In this document: positions 1-8,469 of the stretch, in pieces | Layout of the letters: every line of letters begins with the position of its first letter | Numbering within the stretch: the first letter of the stretch is position 1 | NCBI RefSeq assembly: GCF_000711225.1 | Contig: NZ_JOMG01000001.1 | Location: 186,001 to 250,000 of the forward strand | DNA: 64,000 bases | Direction: 5' to 3' | Source: Pelobacter seleniigenes DSM 18267 | Lineage (GTDB): Bacteria; Desulfobacterota; Desulfuromonadia; Desulfuromonadales; Geopsychrobacteraceae | Notes under the pieces: generated by a model | Database searches by the model: none | What the model saw: only the letters and a program-made list of their open reading frames with translations | Told to the model about the DNA's origin: nothing | Program-made: the position numbers and the translations under genes

Positions 1-42
1 TCCTTCATTGAGGACAATGGTACGAGTTTTACGCAGGTCCAT
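1..42 (-). CDS. partial CDS, N-terminus only (leaves window)
   Basis: Fourteen codons (MDLRKTRTIVLNEG) read leftwards off the window edge. The ATG at 42 is preceded by an AAAGGAAAT ribosome-binding site, and a good extended -10 promoter lies at 82-90, so a real gene start is likely. Too little is visible to name the product. Confidence 0.55.
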   Translation of the reverse strand, partial: MDLRKTRTIVLNEG

Positions 43-81
43 GGTATTTCCTTTGTCTGCTCATGTCAGAGTAATTTCGTC

Positions 82-90
82 ATTATAACA
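82..90 (-). promoter_or_regulatory. extended -10 promoter for the leftward partial gene
   Basis: On the minus strand the sequence reads TGTTATAAT, a perfect extended -10 element (TGnTATAAT). It would start transcription near position 75, about 33 nt before the ATG at 42. No clear -35 is seen, which is usual for extended -10 promoters. Confidence 0.6.
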
Positions 91-230
91 AAATCAGCAA
101 CGATTATTGATGATCCGAAATAGGTACGCAGACTGAAAGTTTTAAAGTGGAAAGCTAAACGAAGGTCAAACGTTTCACACCGCTCCAAAATAGATTGACA
201 AGAGTTTCAAAGCTCGGCAGACTGACGCGC

Positions 231-293
231 ATGATTCGACGTCAACGCTACAATTCGCTGAAAATTTTTGCCTTGCAAGGTGCGATAGAGTAG
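231..293 (+). other. possible short leader ORF upstream of argD
   Basis: A 20-codon frame (MIRRQRYNSLKIFALQGAIE) starts at ATG 231 and stops before the terminator hairpin at 330-352. It has three Arg codons in its first six, which is suggestive ahead of an arginine-pathway aminotransferase gene. It has no clear ribosome-binding site and may be chance. Confidence 0.2.
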
Positions 294-329
294 CGTGCGT
301 TAGTATCGACACACATATAAAGCCCCCAA

Positions 330-357
330 AACCCGCCTTTTCAAGGCGGGTTTTTTT
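330..357 (+). terminator. intrinsic terminator / attenuator upstream of argD
   Basis: AACCCGCCTT (330-339) pairs perfectly with AAGGCGGGTT (343-352) across a 3-nt loop and runs into seven T. No gene on the plus strand precedes it inside the window, so it either ends a small leader transcript or attenuates the argD-like gene that begins 53 nt later. Confidence 0.75.
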
Positions 358-409
358 GTTTTCTGCCTTGGTGCAACGAACACCAGACTGATCAGAGAGG
401 AGTATCATC

Positions 410-1582
410 GTGCAGCAGAGCAACTTTAATTCCCTTTTAGCGATCACCAACAGGCCTCCCGTTGTCATGGTTGAAGGTCATGGTTCCTGGCTTATCGATA
501 GTGACGGCAAACGTTACCTCGACTTTATTCAGGGCTGGGCCGTTAACTGCCTGGGGCACACTCCTTCCCTGCTGGTGGAAGCCGTGAACAGGCAGGCAGC
601 ACGCCTGTTCAACCCAAGCCCGGCTTTTTACAACGACCAGGCAATTCGCCTGGCGAATCTGCTGACAGAACATAGCTGTCTGGACAGGGTCTTCTTCACA
701 AACTGCGGAGCAGAAGCCAACGAAGGCGCCATCAAGCTGGCTCGCAAGTGGGGCAGCCTTTATAAGCATGGCGCCTATGAAATCATCACCATGGACAACA
801 GTTTCCATGGCCGTACTCTGGCGACCATGTCAGCCTCGGGAAAACCCAAGTGGAAAGAATTATTTGAACCGAAAGTCCCTGGATTTATCCAGGTTCCCTT
901 TAACGACCTGGCAGCAGTTGCCGCAGCAGTCTCGGAACACACCGTAGCCATCATGGTGGAGCCGATTCAGGGCGAGGCCGGGGTTATACCGGCAACGAAG
1001 GAGTTTCTGCACGGTCTCAGGCAACTTGCTGATAAGGAAAATCTTCTTCTTATCCTCGATGAAGTCCAGACCGGCATGGGCCGTACCGGAACTCTTTTCG
1101 CCTATCAACAGGCTGAGGCTGAGCCGGATATTATGACGCTTGGCAAAGGTATTGGCGGCGGCGTTCCCCTGGCTGCCGTACTGGCAAAGGAGATGATCTC
1201 CTGCTTTGAGCCAGGGGATCAGGGAGGCACGTATAACGGGAATCCCCTTATGACGGCAGTAGGTGTCTCGGTTATGGAGGCAATGCTTGAATCCAGCTTT
1301 TTCAGAAAAGTCCAGGAGAACGGGGAGTTTCTAAGAAAGCAACTTGAGGAACTGTCCCGGCACCACGGACTAGGGGTGGTACGTGGCAGCGGAATGCTCC
1401 TCGCGCTTCTGCTGCCGACACCAATCGCATCCACCATAGCAGAGCAGGCTTTTGAACAGGGACTGATCATCAACGCACCACGCCCTGATGTGCTTCGCTT
1501 TATGCCTGCGCTGAACGTCAGCCGGGAGGAAATTGAAACCTGTATTACGATTCTTGGTGAGGTTCTTACCCGGTGTAAATGA
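410..1582 (+). CDS. argD: acetylornithine aminotransferase family protein (ArgD-like)
   Basis: A 390-residue class III PLP-dependent aminotransferase. Family members transfer the delta-amino group between N-acetylornithine and 2-oxoglutarate in arginine synthesis. The active-site lysine is K246 in TLGKGIGGG; LDEVQTGMGRTG holds the cofactor aspartate; the N-terminal NRPPVVMVEGHGSWL and QGWAVNCLGH segments resemble the beta-proteobacterial branch of ArgD. The start is GTG 410 with an AGAGAGGAG site 6 nt upstream. The gene stands alone behind a terminator-like hairpin (330-352), which suggests attenuation. A strongly paired hairpin follows at 1603-1632. Other omega-transaminase specificities (succinylornithine, GABA) cannot be excluded, and the organism may carry a second, canonical argD elsewhere. 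Confidence 0.8.
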   Translation: MQQSNFNSLLAITNRPPVVMVEGHGSWLIDSDGKRYLDFIQGWAVNCLGHTPSLLVEAVNRQAARLFNPSPAFYNDQAIRLANLLTEHSCLDRVFFTNCGAEANEGAIKLARKWGSLYKHGAYEIITMDNSFHGRTLATMSASGKPKWKELFEPKVPGFIQVPFNDLAAVAAAVSEHTVAIMVEPIQGEAGVIPATKEFLHGLRQLADKENLLLILDEVQTGMGRTGTLFAYQQAEAEPDIMTLGKGIGGGVPLAAVLAKEMISCFEPGDQGGTYNGNPLMTAVGVSVMEAMLESSFFRKVQENGEFLRKQLEELSRHHGLGVVRGSGMLLALLLPTPIASTIAEQAFEQGLIINAPRPDVLRFMPALNVSREEIETCITILGEVLTRCK

Positions 1583-1602
1583 AAAGGGTCATGACATAAT
1601 GA

Positions 1603-1632
1603 GGCCCCTTATAAAAAATCTTATAAGGGGCC
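1603..1632 (+). terminator. strong hairpin after argD
   Basis: GGCCCCTTATAA (1603-1614) pairs perfectly with TTATAAGGGGCC (1621-1632). There is no T tract after it on either strand, so it may act as a transcript-end stabiliser rather than a classical intrinsic terminator. Confidence 0.5.
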
Positions 1633-1700
1633 CAGCGTCACCACCTGACACGCGTTTTGGCAGTGGCTCAGATTTACATGCCGATGAATACACTTACAGT

Positions 1701-1888
1701 TAGCTAGTTGGCATCCGGAAACTCCGGATGCCAACGCATAAGTTTTCAGATTGGAAACGAGAAATTTTTCGTTGTGACAAGGAAATCAAGGGGTTATGCG
1801 GAGGCGTAGTTCTGTACGCCGCACAAATAAGCCCGCAGATTGACACCGCCACGGCGGAAAAGGGCCGTTTCCGGATAAAAACTAGCTA
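1701..1888. repeat. MITE-like inverted-repeat element, copy 1
   Basis: 188-bp element whose ends are inverted repeats: left TAGCTAGTT followed by ATCCGGAAAC, right GTTTCCGGAT followed by AACTAGCTA. The interior contains a second stem, GGCGTA / TACGCC, near 1805-1823. A copy about 186 bp long in the same orientation lies at 4359-4544; long internal stretches such as AGATTGACACCGCCAC are identical. No reading frame of note, so it is non-autonomous. Confidence 0.85.
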
Positions 1889-1910
1889 TTCTGAAGTTAC
1901 CGAGTTCAAA

Positions 1911-2912
1911 TCAGCAGTATCGTTCCGGCCCCACCCATTGCGCCACAGAATACCGGTCGCCATGCGCCCACCCTATCGGCAGGCAATTCTCTATCGCCTG
2001 CAAATCGCTCTCACTCAGCGAAATATCTGCACCTGCGGCTAGTTCCTCCAAATGAGAAACGGATCGGGTGCCGGGAATAGGCAAAATGTGCTCCCCCTGG
2101 TGCAAGAGCCAGGCAATGGCAAGAGAAGCGGTCTTGTGCCCCATCTCCTTGGCGAGTAAGCGGAAGCGGTCCGTCGCGGCGATATTATGGTCATAATTGG
2201 GCTTCAGAAACCTTGGATTGTTTTTGAGAAAATCGATCGATTGGCATTTTTCAAATGAATGCGGATCATCTGTCAGCAGGCTGCGCCCGATCGGGCTGAA
2301 CGCCACCAGTGAGGTGCCAAGATCTCTGGTTCTTTGCACAAGCCCCATTTCCGGCGATCGCGTCGAGAGTGAATATTCAGATTGCACAGCACCGACAGGA
2401 TGAATGGCTGCCGCCAACTGGAGTGAGGCTGGAGCGATTTCGGAGAAGCCGAATTGTTTGATCTTGCCGGATTTGACGAATTCGGCCAGTGTCTGCGTGA
2501 CCTTTTCAATGGGGCAATTGGGATCGCGCCGATGGATATAAAAGAGTTCAATCTGCTCAATGCCCAGACGCTTCAGGGATTTATCCAGTTCCGCTTGCAG
2601 GTGGCTGAAGCTGTTGTCAAAATGTCTGCGGCCATCCTTATCGCGTGTTATTGCAGCCTTTGTCGCGATCTTGAAAAAATCATTTTTGTGATGGCCCTGG
2701 TCTTTAAGAAATGAACCGATCCGTTCCTCCGACACACCCTGGCCGTACACGTTTGAGGTGTCAATATGATCAATGCCGAGGTCCAACGCCTTGCACAATA
2801 TGGCATGTGATTTTTCCGTATTCGTTGGCCCGTAGAAGTCGGAAAATGACATGCCGCCTATTCCGACCGCGGAAACAACCGTCCCGATATTCCCTAGATT
2901 TCGCTGTTTCAT
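1911..2912 (-). CDS. aldo/keto reductase
   Basis: A 333-residue NAD(P)H-dependent oxidoreductase of the aldo/keto reductase superfamily, length typical for the family. The catalytic tetrad is visible: D51, Y56 (SNVYG), K85 (IATKAA) and H127 (FYIHRRD). The C-terminal ILPIPGTRSVSHLEE segment is the NADP-binding signature. The physiological substrate cannot be read from sequence; neighbours give no pathway. It is transcribed toward repeat copy 1 and its stop lies only 23 bp from that repeat. The start ATG 2912 begins MKQRNLGNIGTVVSAVGIG, matching the usual N-terminus. Confidence 0.88.
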   Translation of the reverse strand: MKQRNLGNIGTVVSAVGIGGMSFSDFYGPTNTEKSHAILCKALDLGIDHIDTSNVYGQGVSEERIGSFLKDQGHHKNDFFKIATKAAITRDKDGRRHFDNSFSHLQAELDKSLKRLGIEQIELFYIHRRDPNCPIEKVTQTLAEFVKSGKIKQFGFSEIAPASLQLAAAIHPVGAVQSEYSLSTRSPEMGLVQRTRDLGTSLVAFSPIGRSLLTDDPHSFEKCQSIDFLKNNPRFLKPNYDHNIAATDRFRLLAKEMGHKTASLAIAWLLHQGEHILPIPGTRSVSHLEELAAGADISLSESDLQAIENCLPIGWAHGDRYSVAQWVGPERYC

Positions 2913-3232
2913 TTTTTACAATGCCTCCTCGTTCGACACAGGTCTGGCAGGGTTGATGGTGTTGGGGATTTGCAGAATGTTTCACTCCGAAGCAAGGCCG
3001 CTATATTATATTGGTGCCACTATAGCACTGTGCAAAAGCGATGTGTCGCGCGAATCACCGGCAGCGCTCTCAACAGGGGAATGAATTAATATAAGAAAAC
3101 GATACTCGGCCCTCCTCCCACTCAACTTGAGTCACCGACCTGGTTATTAAAAAACAGTCTGCCGATTTCGGGAGTGGCGGTGACTGAAATAGAAGTTAAA
3201 CCTAAATGGCACCTGCTGGCCGGGGTTTTTGA
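2913..3232. other. intergenic region between divergent genes
   Basis: Divergent spacer between the aldo/keto reductase and the EamA gene. No RNA gene or convincing coding frame is seen. The right end carries the promoter described at 3233-3262. Confidence 0.4.
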
Positions 3233-3262
3233 TTGACAGTGGTGTGCCCTGTCCCCTACAAC
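3233..3262 (+). promoter_or_regulatory. sigma-70 type promoter for the EamA transporter
   Basis: TTGACA at 3233-3238 and TACAAC at 3257-3262 with an 18-bp spacer. The next gene starts at 3343 or 3370. Confidence 0.5.
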
Positions 3263-3369
3263 GATAAACAGCTCGGTTTTCGGGAGGGGAGCAGTTTACA
3301 GCGCCACCGACGCGATCACCGAAAAAACAATCTCCTATCCACGTGACCTATCAGATCGTGCAGACAGCC

Positions 3370-4296
3370 ATGAAATCGAAAAAACCTCTCGTCTCAATTA
3401 TTCTGGGGACACTGATCGGCGCCTCGAGCGGTTTGTTTATTAAAAGCATCTCGTTCAGTTCCCTGGCCTTCAGCGGCTTCCGCATGGGAGTGCCTTTTCT
3501 CATTCTCCTGCCCATGATGATCAAAAAAGGCCTGGTCCTTGGTCCGAGAGTATGCCGGAAAAAACTCTGGATCGGCTCTCTGTTCAATGCGGCACGGATG
3601 CTTCTCTATATCCTGGCTTACAAACTGACCTCCATTGCCAACGGAGTGGTTCTGCTCTATCTGTGGCCCCTGTTTGCTTTGCTTCTGGAAGCAGCGGTCC
3701 GGAAAAAGAAGCTGAAACTTAAAGAGATCGGCCTGCTCTTTCTTGCCCTGGCGGGTGTGATCTGCCTGAACCTGGAGAAAGGATTCTCCCTCTCTCCGAA
3801 TGACCTTATGGGAAGCGTCTGCATGGTTGCCTCAGCTTTTATCTTTGCTGCATCCGCCTTGATCTTCAAAGATGCGCTGGCGGATCACAGCGAAGTGGAA
3901 GTCCTCTACTTCCAGAATGCCCTGGGAGCAGTTGTCTTTTTACCCTTTATGCTGGCAGAGTTGCCAGGAACTGCGGCGGTGGAAACAGGAGTGGCTGCCA
4001 TATATGGCCTGCTGGTGGGAATTATAGCTTTTGGCTGTATGTTCTACGCGATGAAGCGGATGCCGATGTTCCAGTACGGAGCCCTGACCTATCTCGAGGT
4101 CATCTTCGGCGTGGTTCTCGGCATGCTGTTTTTGCAGGAGGGGTTCAATCTGTTCAAGGGGCTGGGAATCCTCATGGTATTGAGCGCCAGCATCCTGTCC
4201 CGTTTTGCTGGTGATTCGGCTGAACCTGCTGTGGACAACGCCGACAGTGGCCCTGCCCAGTGTGCCACCATGGTTTCTCCGGAGAGTAAAAGATAA
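3370..4296 (+). CDS. EamA/DMT family transporter
   Basis: An inner-membrane drug/metabolite transporter of about 308 residues with ten hydrophobic segments arranged as two EamA repeats (first near residues 6-135, second near 145-285). Such proteins usually export amino acids or other metabolites. The longest frame opens at GTG 3343, but ATG 3370 gives MKSKKPLVSIILG and fits the family; neither has a strong ribosome-binding site. The gene and the aldo/keto reductase are divergent neighbours, and both lie between the two ~187-bp repeat copies. The C-terminal tail after about residue 285 is hydrophilic. Confidence 0.8.
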   Translation: MKSKKPLVSIILGTLIGASSGLFIKSISFSSLAFSGFRMGVPFLILLPMMIKKGLVLGPRVCRKKLWIGSLFNAARMLLYILAYKLTSIANGVVLLYLWPLFALLLEAAVRKKKLKLKEIGLLFLALAGVICLNLEKGFSLSPNDLMGSVCMVASAFIFAASALIFKDALADHSEVEVLYFQNALGAVVFLPFMLAELPGTAAVETGVAAIYGLLVGIIAFGCMFYAMKRMPMFQYGALTYLEVIFGVVLGMLFLQEGFNLFKGLGILMVLSASILSRFAGDSAEPAVDNADSGPAQCATMVSPESKR

Positions 4297-4358
4297 TCCC
4301 GATAGCAGAAATTCACACTACCGGGCTACGTGCCTTTGGAGAAAAGCGGGCAGTTCCC

Positions 4359-4544
4359 AGCTAGTTGCCATCCGGAAACTCCTAAGGGCAACGGCTAAGT
4401 TTTCAGATTGGAAACGAGAAATTTTTCGCTGTGGCAAGGAAATCAAGGGGTTGCGCGGAGGCGTAGTCCTTTACGCCGCACAAGAAAACCCGCAGATTGA
4501 CACCGCCACAGCGGAAAAGGGCCGTTTCCGGATGAAAACCAGCT
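4359..4544. repeat. MITE-like inverted-repeat element, copy 2
   Basis: About 186 bp, same orientation as copy 1 at 1701-1888. Left end AGCTAGTTGCCATCCGGAAA, right end GTTTCCGGATGAAAACCAGC, which are inverted relative to each other. Point differences from copy 1 are scattered and the left-end mini-hairpin of copy 1 is not conserved, so the copies are diverged rather than recent. Confidence 0.85.
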
Positions 4545-4840
4545 AAATTCTAGGGAGAACCCTCGTACAGTTGGACCATCCTATCTCCAAACATGACATC
4601 CATGAAATATACAGTAAATGGCCCTGTCTTCCTCCCCTTCACGCCTCGTGTCCCGTACGGTTAGTTCTCTATCCCAATTCCGGTCCTTTTTGCCGCTGTC
4701 GACGTTCTGCCTTCTCGGCTTAGCCCAAGCCAGGCCTGCGGTGGCAAGCCTTGACAGCAACAAAAATAACTCAAAATTAAGACCAATAATTCACCGAACG
4801 GGACACTAGAATCAAACCACTCTTGCTATCATATGTCTCG
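4545..4840. other. non-coding spacer
   Basis: No supported gene. Short frames on both strands (about 60 codons) lack ribosome-binding sites and family features. Confidence 0.4.
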
Positions 4841-4950
4841 ACCGGCCACAGCATCGGCCAACTAGCCATTGTAAAAAAGCAAAAAATCCCATAAACTACT
4901 GATTTAAAAGATTGAATAAAAACAATGAACCGGCCAAAAGATCGGCCAAA
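4841..4950 (+). promoter_or_regulatory. fic promoter flanked by two operator-like repeats
   Basis: The motif CCGGCCA-N4-ATCGGCCAA occurs twice in direct orientation, at 4841-4862 and 4929-4950. Between them lies a promoter, TTGTAA (4869-4874), 17-bp spacer, TAAACT (4892-4897). The second motif ends 11 bp before the fic ATG. The arrangement suggests repression by a DNA-binding protein, possibly the Fic protein itself through its C-terminal winged-helix region. Confidence 0.55.
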
Positions 4951-4961
4951 AAGAGAACCAA

Positions 4962-6179
4962 ATGACAGCAACAGCTATATACAGCAGCATATCCCAGATG
5001 GAACCATTATTCCCCTCAGTCAATGACTCCAGCCTGACCGATCTTGCCATCGAAGTTATTCGGCGATCAGCGGCTCTGAGCACATCCCTGCACCCTCTGA
5101 CAAGAGGAGCTGTCGTTGAATTGGTTCGCGCAATGAACAGTCACTACTCCAACCTGATTGAAGGCCACAATACTCATCCTGTCGACATAGAACGGGCTCT
5201 GGAAAAAGATTACTCACAAGACCCTGCGATGCGGGCGATGCAGATGGAGAGCGCTGCCCATATCGAGGTGCAGAGACTCATCGAAGAAAAATTACAGAAA
5301 AACCCTGATGATGATATTTGCGACCCAGCGTTTCTCAGCTGGATTCATAGCGAATTTTACGCCCGACTCCCCGCAGAGTTCTGCCAGGTCAAAACCCCGG
5401 ACGGCAAGACCAAGCAGGTTTTCCCCGGTGAGTTGCGGAAAGACGAAGTGACTGTTGGCCGCCACATAGCGCCGACCTATGAAGCTCTAGCGAATTTCCT
5501 TGGTCGTTTTCAAACAGGCTACAGCCCAACCAGGCTGAATGCAGTCAACAAAGTGATTGCAGCAGCGGCTTCTCACCATCGCCTCACCTGGATTCACCCG
5601 TTCCTGGATGGTAATGGCCGCGTCACTCGCCTCTTTACTCACGCTTATTTGATCAAGGCCCAGATTGACGGGCATGGCTTATGGACTGTCTCGCGCGGAT
5701 TTTCACGAAATCGGACTGACTACCTATTTGCCTTGCAAGGAGCTGATGAACACAGGCAAGGCGACATGGATGGTCGCGGCAACCTGTCGAACCGTGGCTT
5801 GGTCAGATTCTGTACTTTCTTCCTGGAAACCGCTCTGGACCAGATCGACTTTATGGCTATGCTTTTAGACCTTGATGGCCTCCAGAAAAGGATTGCCGGA
5901 TACGTGGAGCGCCAGGTTAGCTATGGAGAACTGGTGCCAGAAGCGAGCTATTTGCTCCGCGAAGCTTTATTACGGGGCGAAGTTCCCCGAGGAGAAGCTG
6001 CACGCATAACAGGACGTCCAGAACGGACAGCACGCCGCATCCTCAAAAAGCTGCTGGACAACAAGCTGCTTCAAGCCGACACCGAAAAGGGGCCGGTAAG
6101 ACTTTCCTTCCCGGCAAGTGTCGCTGGATATTATTTCCCCCGGCTCTACCCCGAGGGCGTTGAAATCTCAATGGGATGA
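4962..6179 (+). CDS. Fic family protein with N-terminal inhibitory motif and C-terminal helix-turn-helix
   Basis: A 405-residue class II Fic protein. Fic domains usually transfer AMP from ATP to target proteins. The catalytic motif HPFLDGNGRVTR starts at H212; the inhibitory helix motif S63-x-x-x-E67-G68 (SNLIEG) lies in the N-terminal domain, so the enzyme is autoinhibited in the resting state by family knowledge. Residues from about 330 on (RGEAARITGRPERTARRILKK) look like a winged helix-turn-helix, suggesting DNA binding. ATG 4962 follows a weak AGAGAA site and the doubled operator motif. A degraded copy of this C-terminus is found at 18112-18317. It stands alone; no antitoxin gene is adjacent, consistent with built-in inhibition. 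Confidence 0.9.
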   Translation: MTATAIYSSISQMEPLFPSVNDSSLTDLAIEVIRRSAALSTSLHPLTRGAVVELVRAMNSHYSNLIEGHNTHPVDIERALEKDYSQDPAMRAMQMESAAHIEVQRLIEEKLQKNPDDDICDPAFLSWIHSEFYARLPAEFCQVKTPDGKTKQVFPGELRKDEVTVGRHIAPTYEALANFLGRFQTGYSPTRLNAVNKVIAAAASHHRLTWIHPFLDGNGRVTRLFTHAYLIKAQIDGHGLWTVSRGFSRNRTDYLFALQGADEHRQGDMDGRGNLSNRGLVRFCTFFLETALDQIDFMAMLLDLDGLQKRIAGYVERQVSYGELVPEASYLLREALLRGEVPRGEAARITGRPERTARRILKKLLDNKLLQADTEKGPVRLSFPASVAGYYFPRLYPEGVEISMG

Positions 6180-6344
6180 TTTTATAGATTTATCAATATC
6201 TTAAAACGACGGTTTGATTACGGCCATCGGTACCAGCGACCGCAGTAAGCACTATTAATGGCATATTTGGGATCGCGAGCCATCGTGTTACTTATAAAGA
6301 GTTGCAAAATTTATTAGCCCATGTTTATTTTATTTCTGGAAATC

Positions 6345-6387
6345 TAAAAGAACACCCGGTCACCTGTTTTCAGATGACCGGGTGTAT
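6345..6387 (-). terminator. terminator of the sorA-sorB operon
   Basis: ACACCCGGTCA (6352-6362) pairs with TGACCGGGTGT (6375-6385); on the minus strand the stem is followed by TCTTTTAGATTT. It lies just downstream of the sorB stop. Confidence 0.75.
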
Positions 6388-6393
6388 TGCCTT

Positions 6394-6738
6394 TTACTCA
6401 GGAAAAGTAATCTGCAGTGGTGGACGGCGTGAGGTGGCCGTTGGGGCGTAGTGTTTTGCCAGGTAGTCGAGAATCGTGTTCTCCAGTTTTGGTTCCAACT
6501 CCTGCAGCCCCTGTTTATCCTGCATCCAGCGGATCATATCGATCCAGCCGTCCCGGTCTGCCTTGTTCTGGGTAATCAGCATAGCGGAATGACAAACGGT
6601 GCAGGTCTCTTTTACTTCGGCAAAGCCGGGGGCAATGATCAGCCCGGTGTCTTTGTCCACCTCCGGATCAGCCGCCCAGGCTATCGTCATCATCACCAAA
6701 ACCAGCAGCGGTAGCATAAGTAAGTATTTTAGGTGCAT
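6394..6738 (-). CDS. sorB: sulfite dehydrogenase cytochrome c subunit (SorB-like)
   Basis: A 114-residue exported monoheme cytochrome. A signal peptide (about residues 1-23, cleavage after AWA) is followed by one CTVCH heme site at 46-50 and conserved WIDMIRWM downstream. In the known SorAB enzyme this subunit takes electrons from the molybdenum subunit in the periplasm. It follows the sorA-like gene by 85 bp on the same strand. I place the start at 6738, because GGGAG lies 7 nt upstream; the frame continues six codons further to an ATG at 6756 without a site. Confidence 0.82.
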   Translation of the reverse strand: MHLKYLLMLPLLVLVMMTIAWAADPEVDKDTGLIIAPGFAEVKETCTVCHSAMLITQNKADRDGWIDMIRWMQDKQGLQELEPKLENTILDYLAKHYAPTATSRRPPLQITFPE

Positions 6739-6823
6739 ATGAGTCTCCCGTCTCATTTAATTGTTGCTATTTGGAAACTAGAAATAGCAACCAACAATTA
6801 CAGGCAAGTTTTCAAGTCGGAGG

Positions 6824-8116
6824 CTAAATCGCTTTAACCGCTACGCGATGACAGGCGTTATTTAAATAGCCGCGCGGGTTCCAGCCCGGAACGACCATCG
6901 GCTGCATGGTGCCGTTCTCATCCGTTGCGCGCGCCCAGATTTCGTAATAGCCCGCCTGCGGGAAGCTGACCTTGGCTGACCAGTCCTGCCAGGCCAGGCG
7001 GTTGCGTGGTGCTTTGAGATCGCAGGCATGCCACGTGCTGCCAAAGTCGATGGAGATATCCACGGCCTTAATCGCAAGGTCCCCCGCCCAGGCATGACCG
7101 CGCACTTCCAACTCCTGCCCTAAGGTGGCCAGGGAACCGGAACGTGGTGAAGTAATCAGCGATTTCACCGGCATCGATTGGATAACCGCCATATCCTTCT
7201 CGGGAACCTTGGTGCCGGGGGCGACGGGATAGGCCGGGACGCGGTAGGACATGCCGGTCATCTTGGGACCATCATGCTCCTTGTTGCGGATGACGATGCG
7301 GTTGAGCCACTTGCCGCTGGTAGAGGCTGGCCAGCCGCCGGTGATCAAGCGCAATGGGTAGCCATGCAGCGGCGGAATATCTTCGCCATTCATGGCCCAG
7401 GCGATCAGGGACTCATCCTCCAGGGCTTTCGACATGGGTACCCCGCGCGAAATAACCACCTTGTTCGGGTCACCGCTGACATGGGTATCAGTCCCGTAAT
7501 AACCGATGTAAACAGCATCATCCTTAATGCCGACATATTCCAGCACATCACGCAGGCGCACCCCGGTCCACTCGGCGCAGGAAACCGCACCGACACGCCA
7601 CTGATTCCCTTTGGCAGGCGGGTTAAATTCTGAGCGTCCGTTGCCGCCGCACTCAAGCTGGATCTGGTAAGTATAGGTCTTGAACTTCTTTTTCAGATCG
7701 GCAATCGACAAGGATACCGACTTTTTCGCTGATTCCCCTTCGATGGTCAGTTTCCAAGTTGCGGCATCGACCTGGACCGGCGGTATCCCGTTATTACGGA
7801 CGAACATCTTGTCGTAAGGGGTGACGCTGTCATCAAGAAAATGCGGGGGTGGTTCAGCGTTGAGGGGTTTGTCATTCAAGATGATCATCTCGGGTATTTT
7901 GCCGTCAATTTTTTTCATGTCGGCTGCGTGGGCCATACCAACAAGGCTCACTCCGTCCGGCAGCAGCTTTTCAAAGGGAATCTGCATACCGATGGCCGCT
8001 GCCATGGTGGCGATGCTCCCGTTGCGGAGGAATGAGCGTCTGGAGGGAGAGGAATTGGTTTCTGCCGGATCGAACTGAGAGCCTTTGTGCATTTTGGGGT
8101 CCTGAGTGTTGGCCAT
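6824..8116 (-). CDS. sorA: sulfite oxidase/dehydrogenase molybdenum subunit (SorA/SoxC-like)
   Basis: A 430-residue molybdopterin enzyme of the sulfite oxidase family; family members oxidise sulfite to sulfate in the periplasm. A Tat signal RRSFLRNG lies at residues 26-33, so the folded cofactor-bearing protein is exported. The molybdenum-ligating cysteine is C156 in QLECGGNGRSEF. The N-terminal oxidoreductase molybdopterin domain spans about 90-290 and the dimerisation domain about 300-420. ATG 8116 has a GGGAGG site 6 nt upstream. With the downstream cytochrome this forms a two-gene sulfite-oxidising unit. A SoxC-type subunit is the alternative, but no other sox genes are present. Confidence 0.87.
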   Translation of the reverse strand: MANTQDPKMHKGSQFDPAETNSSPSRRSFLRNGSIATMAAAIGMQIPFEKLLPDGVSLVGMAHAADMKKIDGKIPEMIILNDKPLNAEPPPHFLDDSVTPYDKMFVRNNGIPPVQVDAATWKLTIEGESAKKSVSLSIADLKKKFKTYTYQIQLECGGNGRSEFNPPAKGNQWRVGAVSCAEWTGVRLRDVLEYVGIKDDAVYIGYYGTDTHVSGDPNKVVISRGVPMSKALEDESLIAWAMNGEDIPPLHGYPLRLITGGWPASTSGKWLNRIVIRNKEHDGPKMTGMSYRVPAYPVAPGTKVPEKDMAVIQSMPVKSLITSPRSGSLATLGQELEVRGHAWAGDLAIKAVDISIDFGSTWHACDLKAPRNRLAWQDWSAKVSFPQAGYYEIWARATDENGTMQPMVVPGWNPRGYLNNACHRVAVKAI

Positions 8117-8285
8117 AAATACCTCCCTGTACCGATTGGTTTTAGGTTAACCCATTAAAGTATAGAGGGTTTTTATAATATTTCTGATATCTAGAACATG
8201 TTTTTACTTTTAGATACTTGTAGGGACATGGGATGGCAAGGCTAACAATGCTGCTGGGGAAATCGTGGGAAAATCGGGACACTTC

Positions 8286-8469
8286 CGAATGGCGCTCGTT
8301 TAAGCAACTTCGCAGTAAACTCGGGACTGTCCCCAGAGTCATCGGGGGCTGTCCCAAGAGTTTGCGAGCCATGAAACTGTAGGGGTTAGCACCGCAAAGA
8401 CCTGGGACAGCCCCCGTGCGGGGACAGTCCCGGTTTTGCTGCCATCTGCTCTTAAACGAGCGCCATTCG
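8286..8469. repeat. large REP-type cruciform
   Basis: Three nested, perfectly paired blocks: CGAATGGCGCTCGTTTAAG (8286-8304) with 8451-8469; CGGGACTGTCCCC (8322-8334) with 8420-8432; GGGGGCTGTCCC (8344-8355) with 8404-8415. The REP-like GGGACAGYCCC cores and the RAYT transposase about 190 bp away fit a REP/REPIN mobilised by that enzyme. Confidence 0.8.

Noticed and set aside
4618-4809. 63-codon frame with a signal-like N-terminus upstream of fic
   Set aside because: No ribosome-binding site, no family likeness, and the sequence is non-coding in character.
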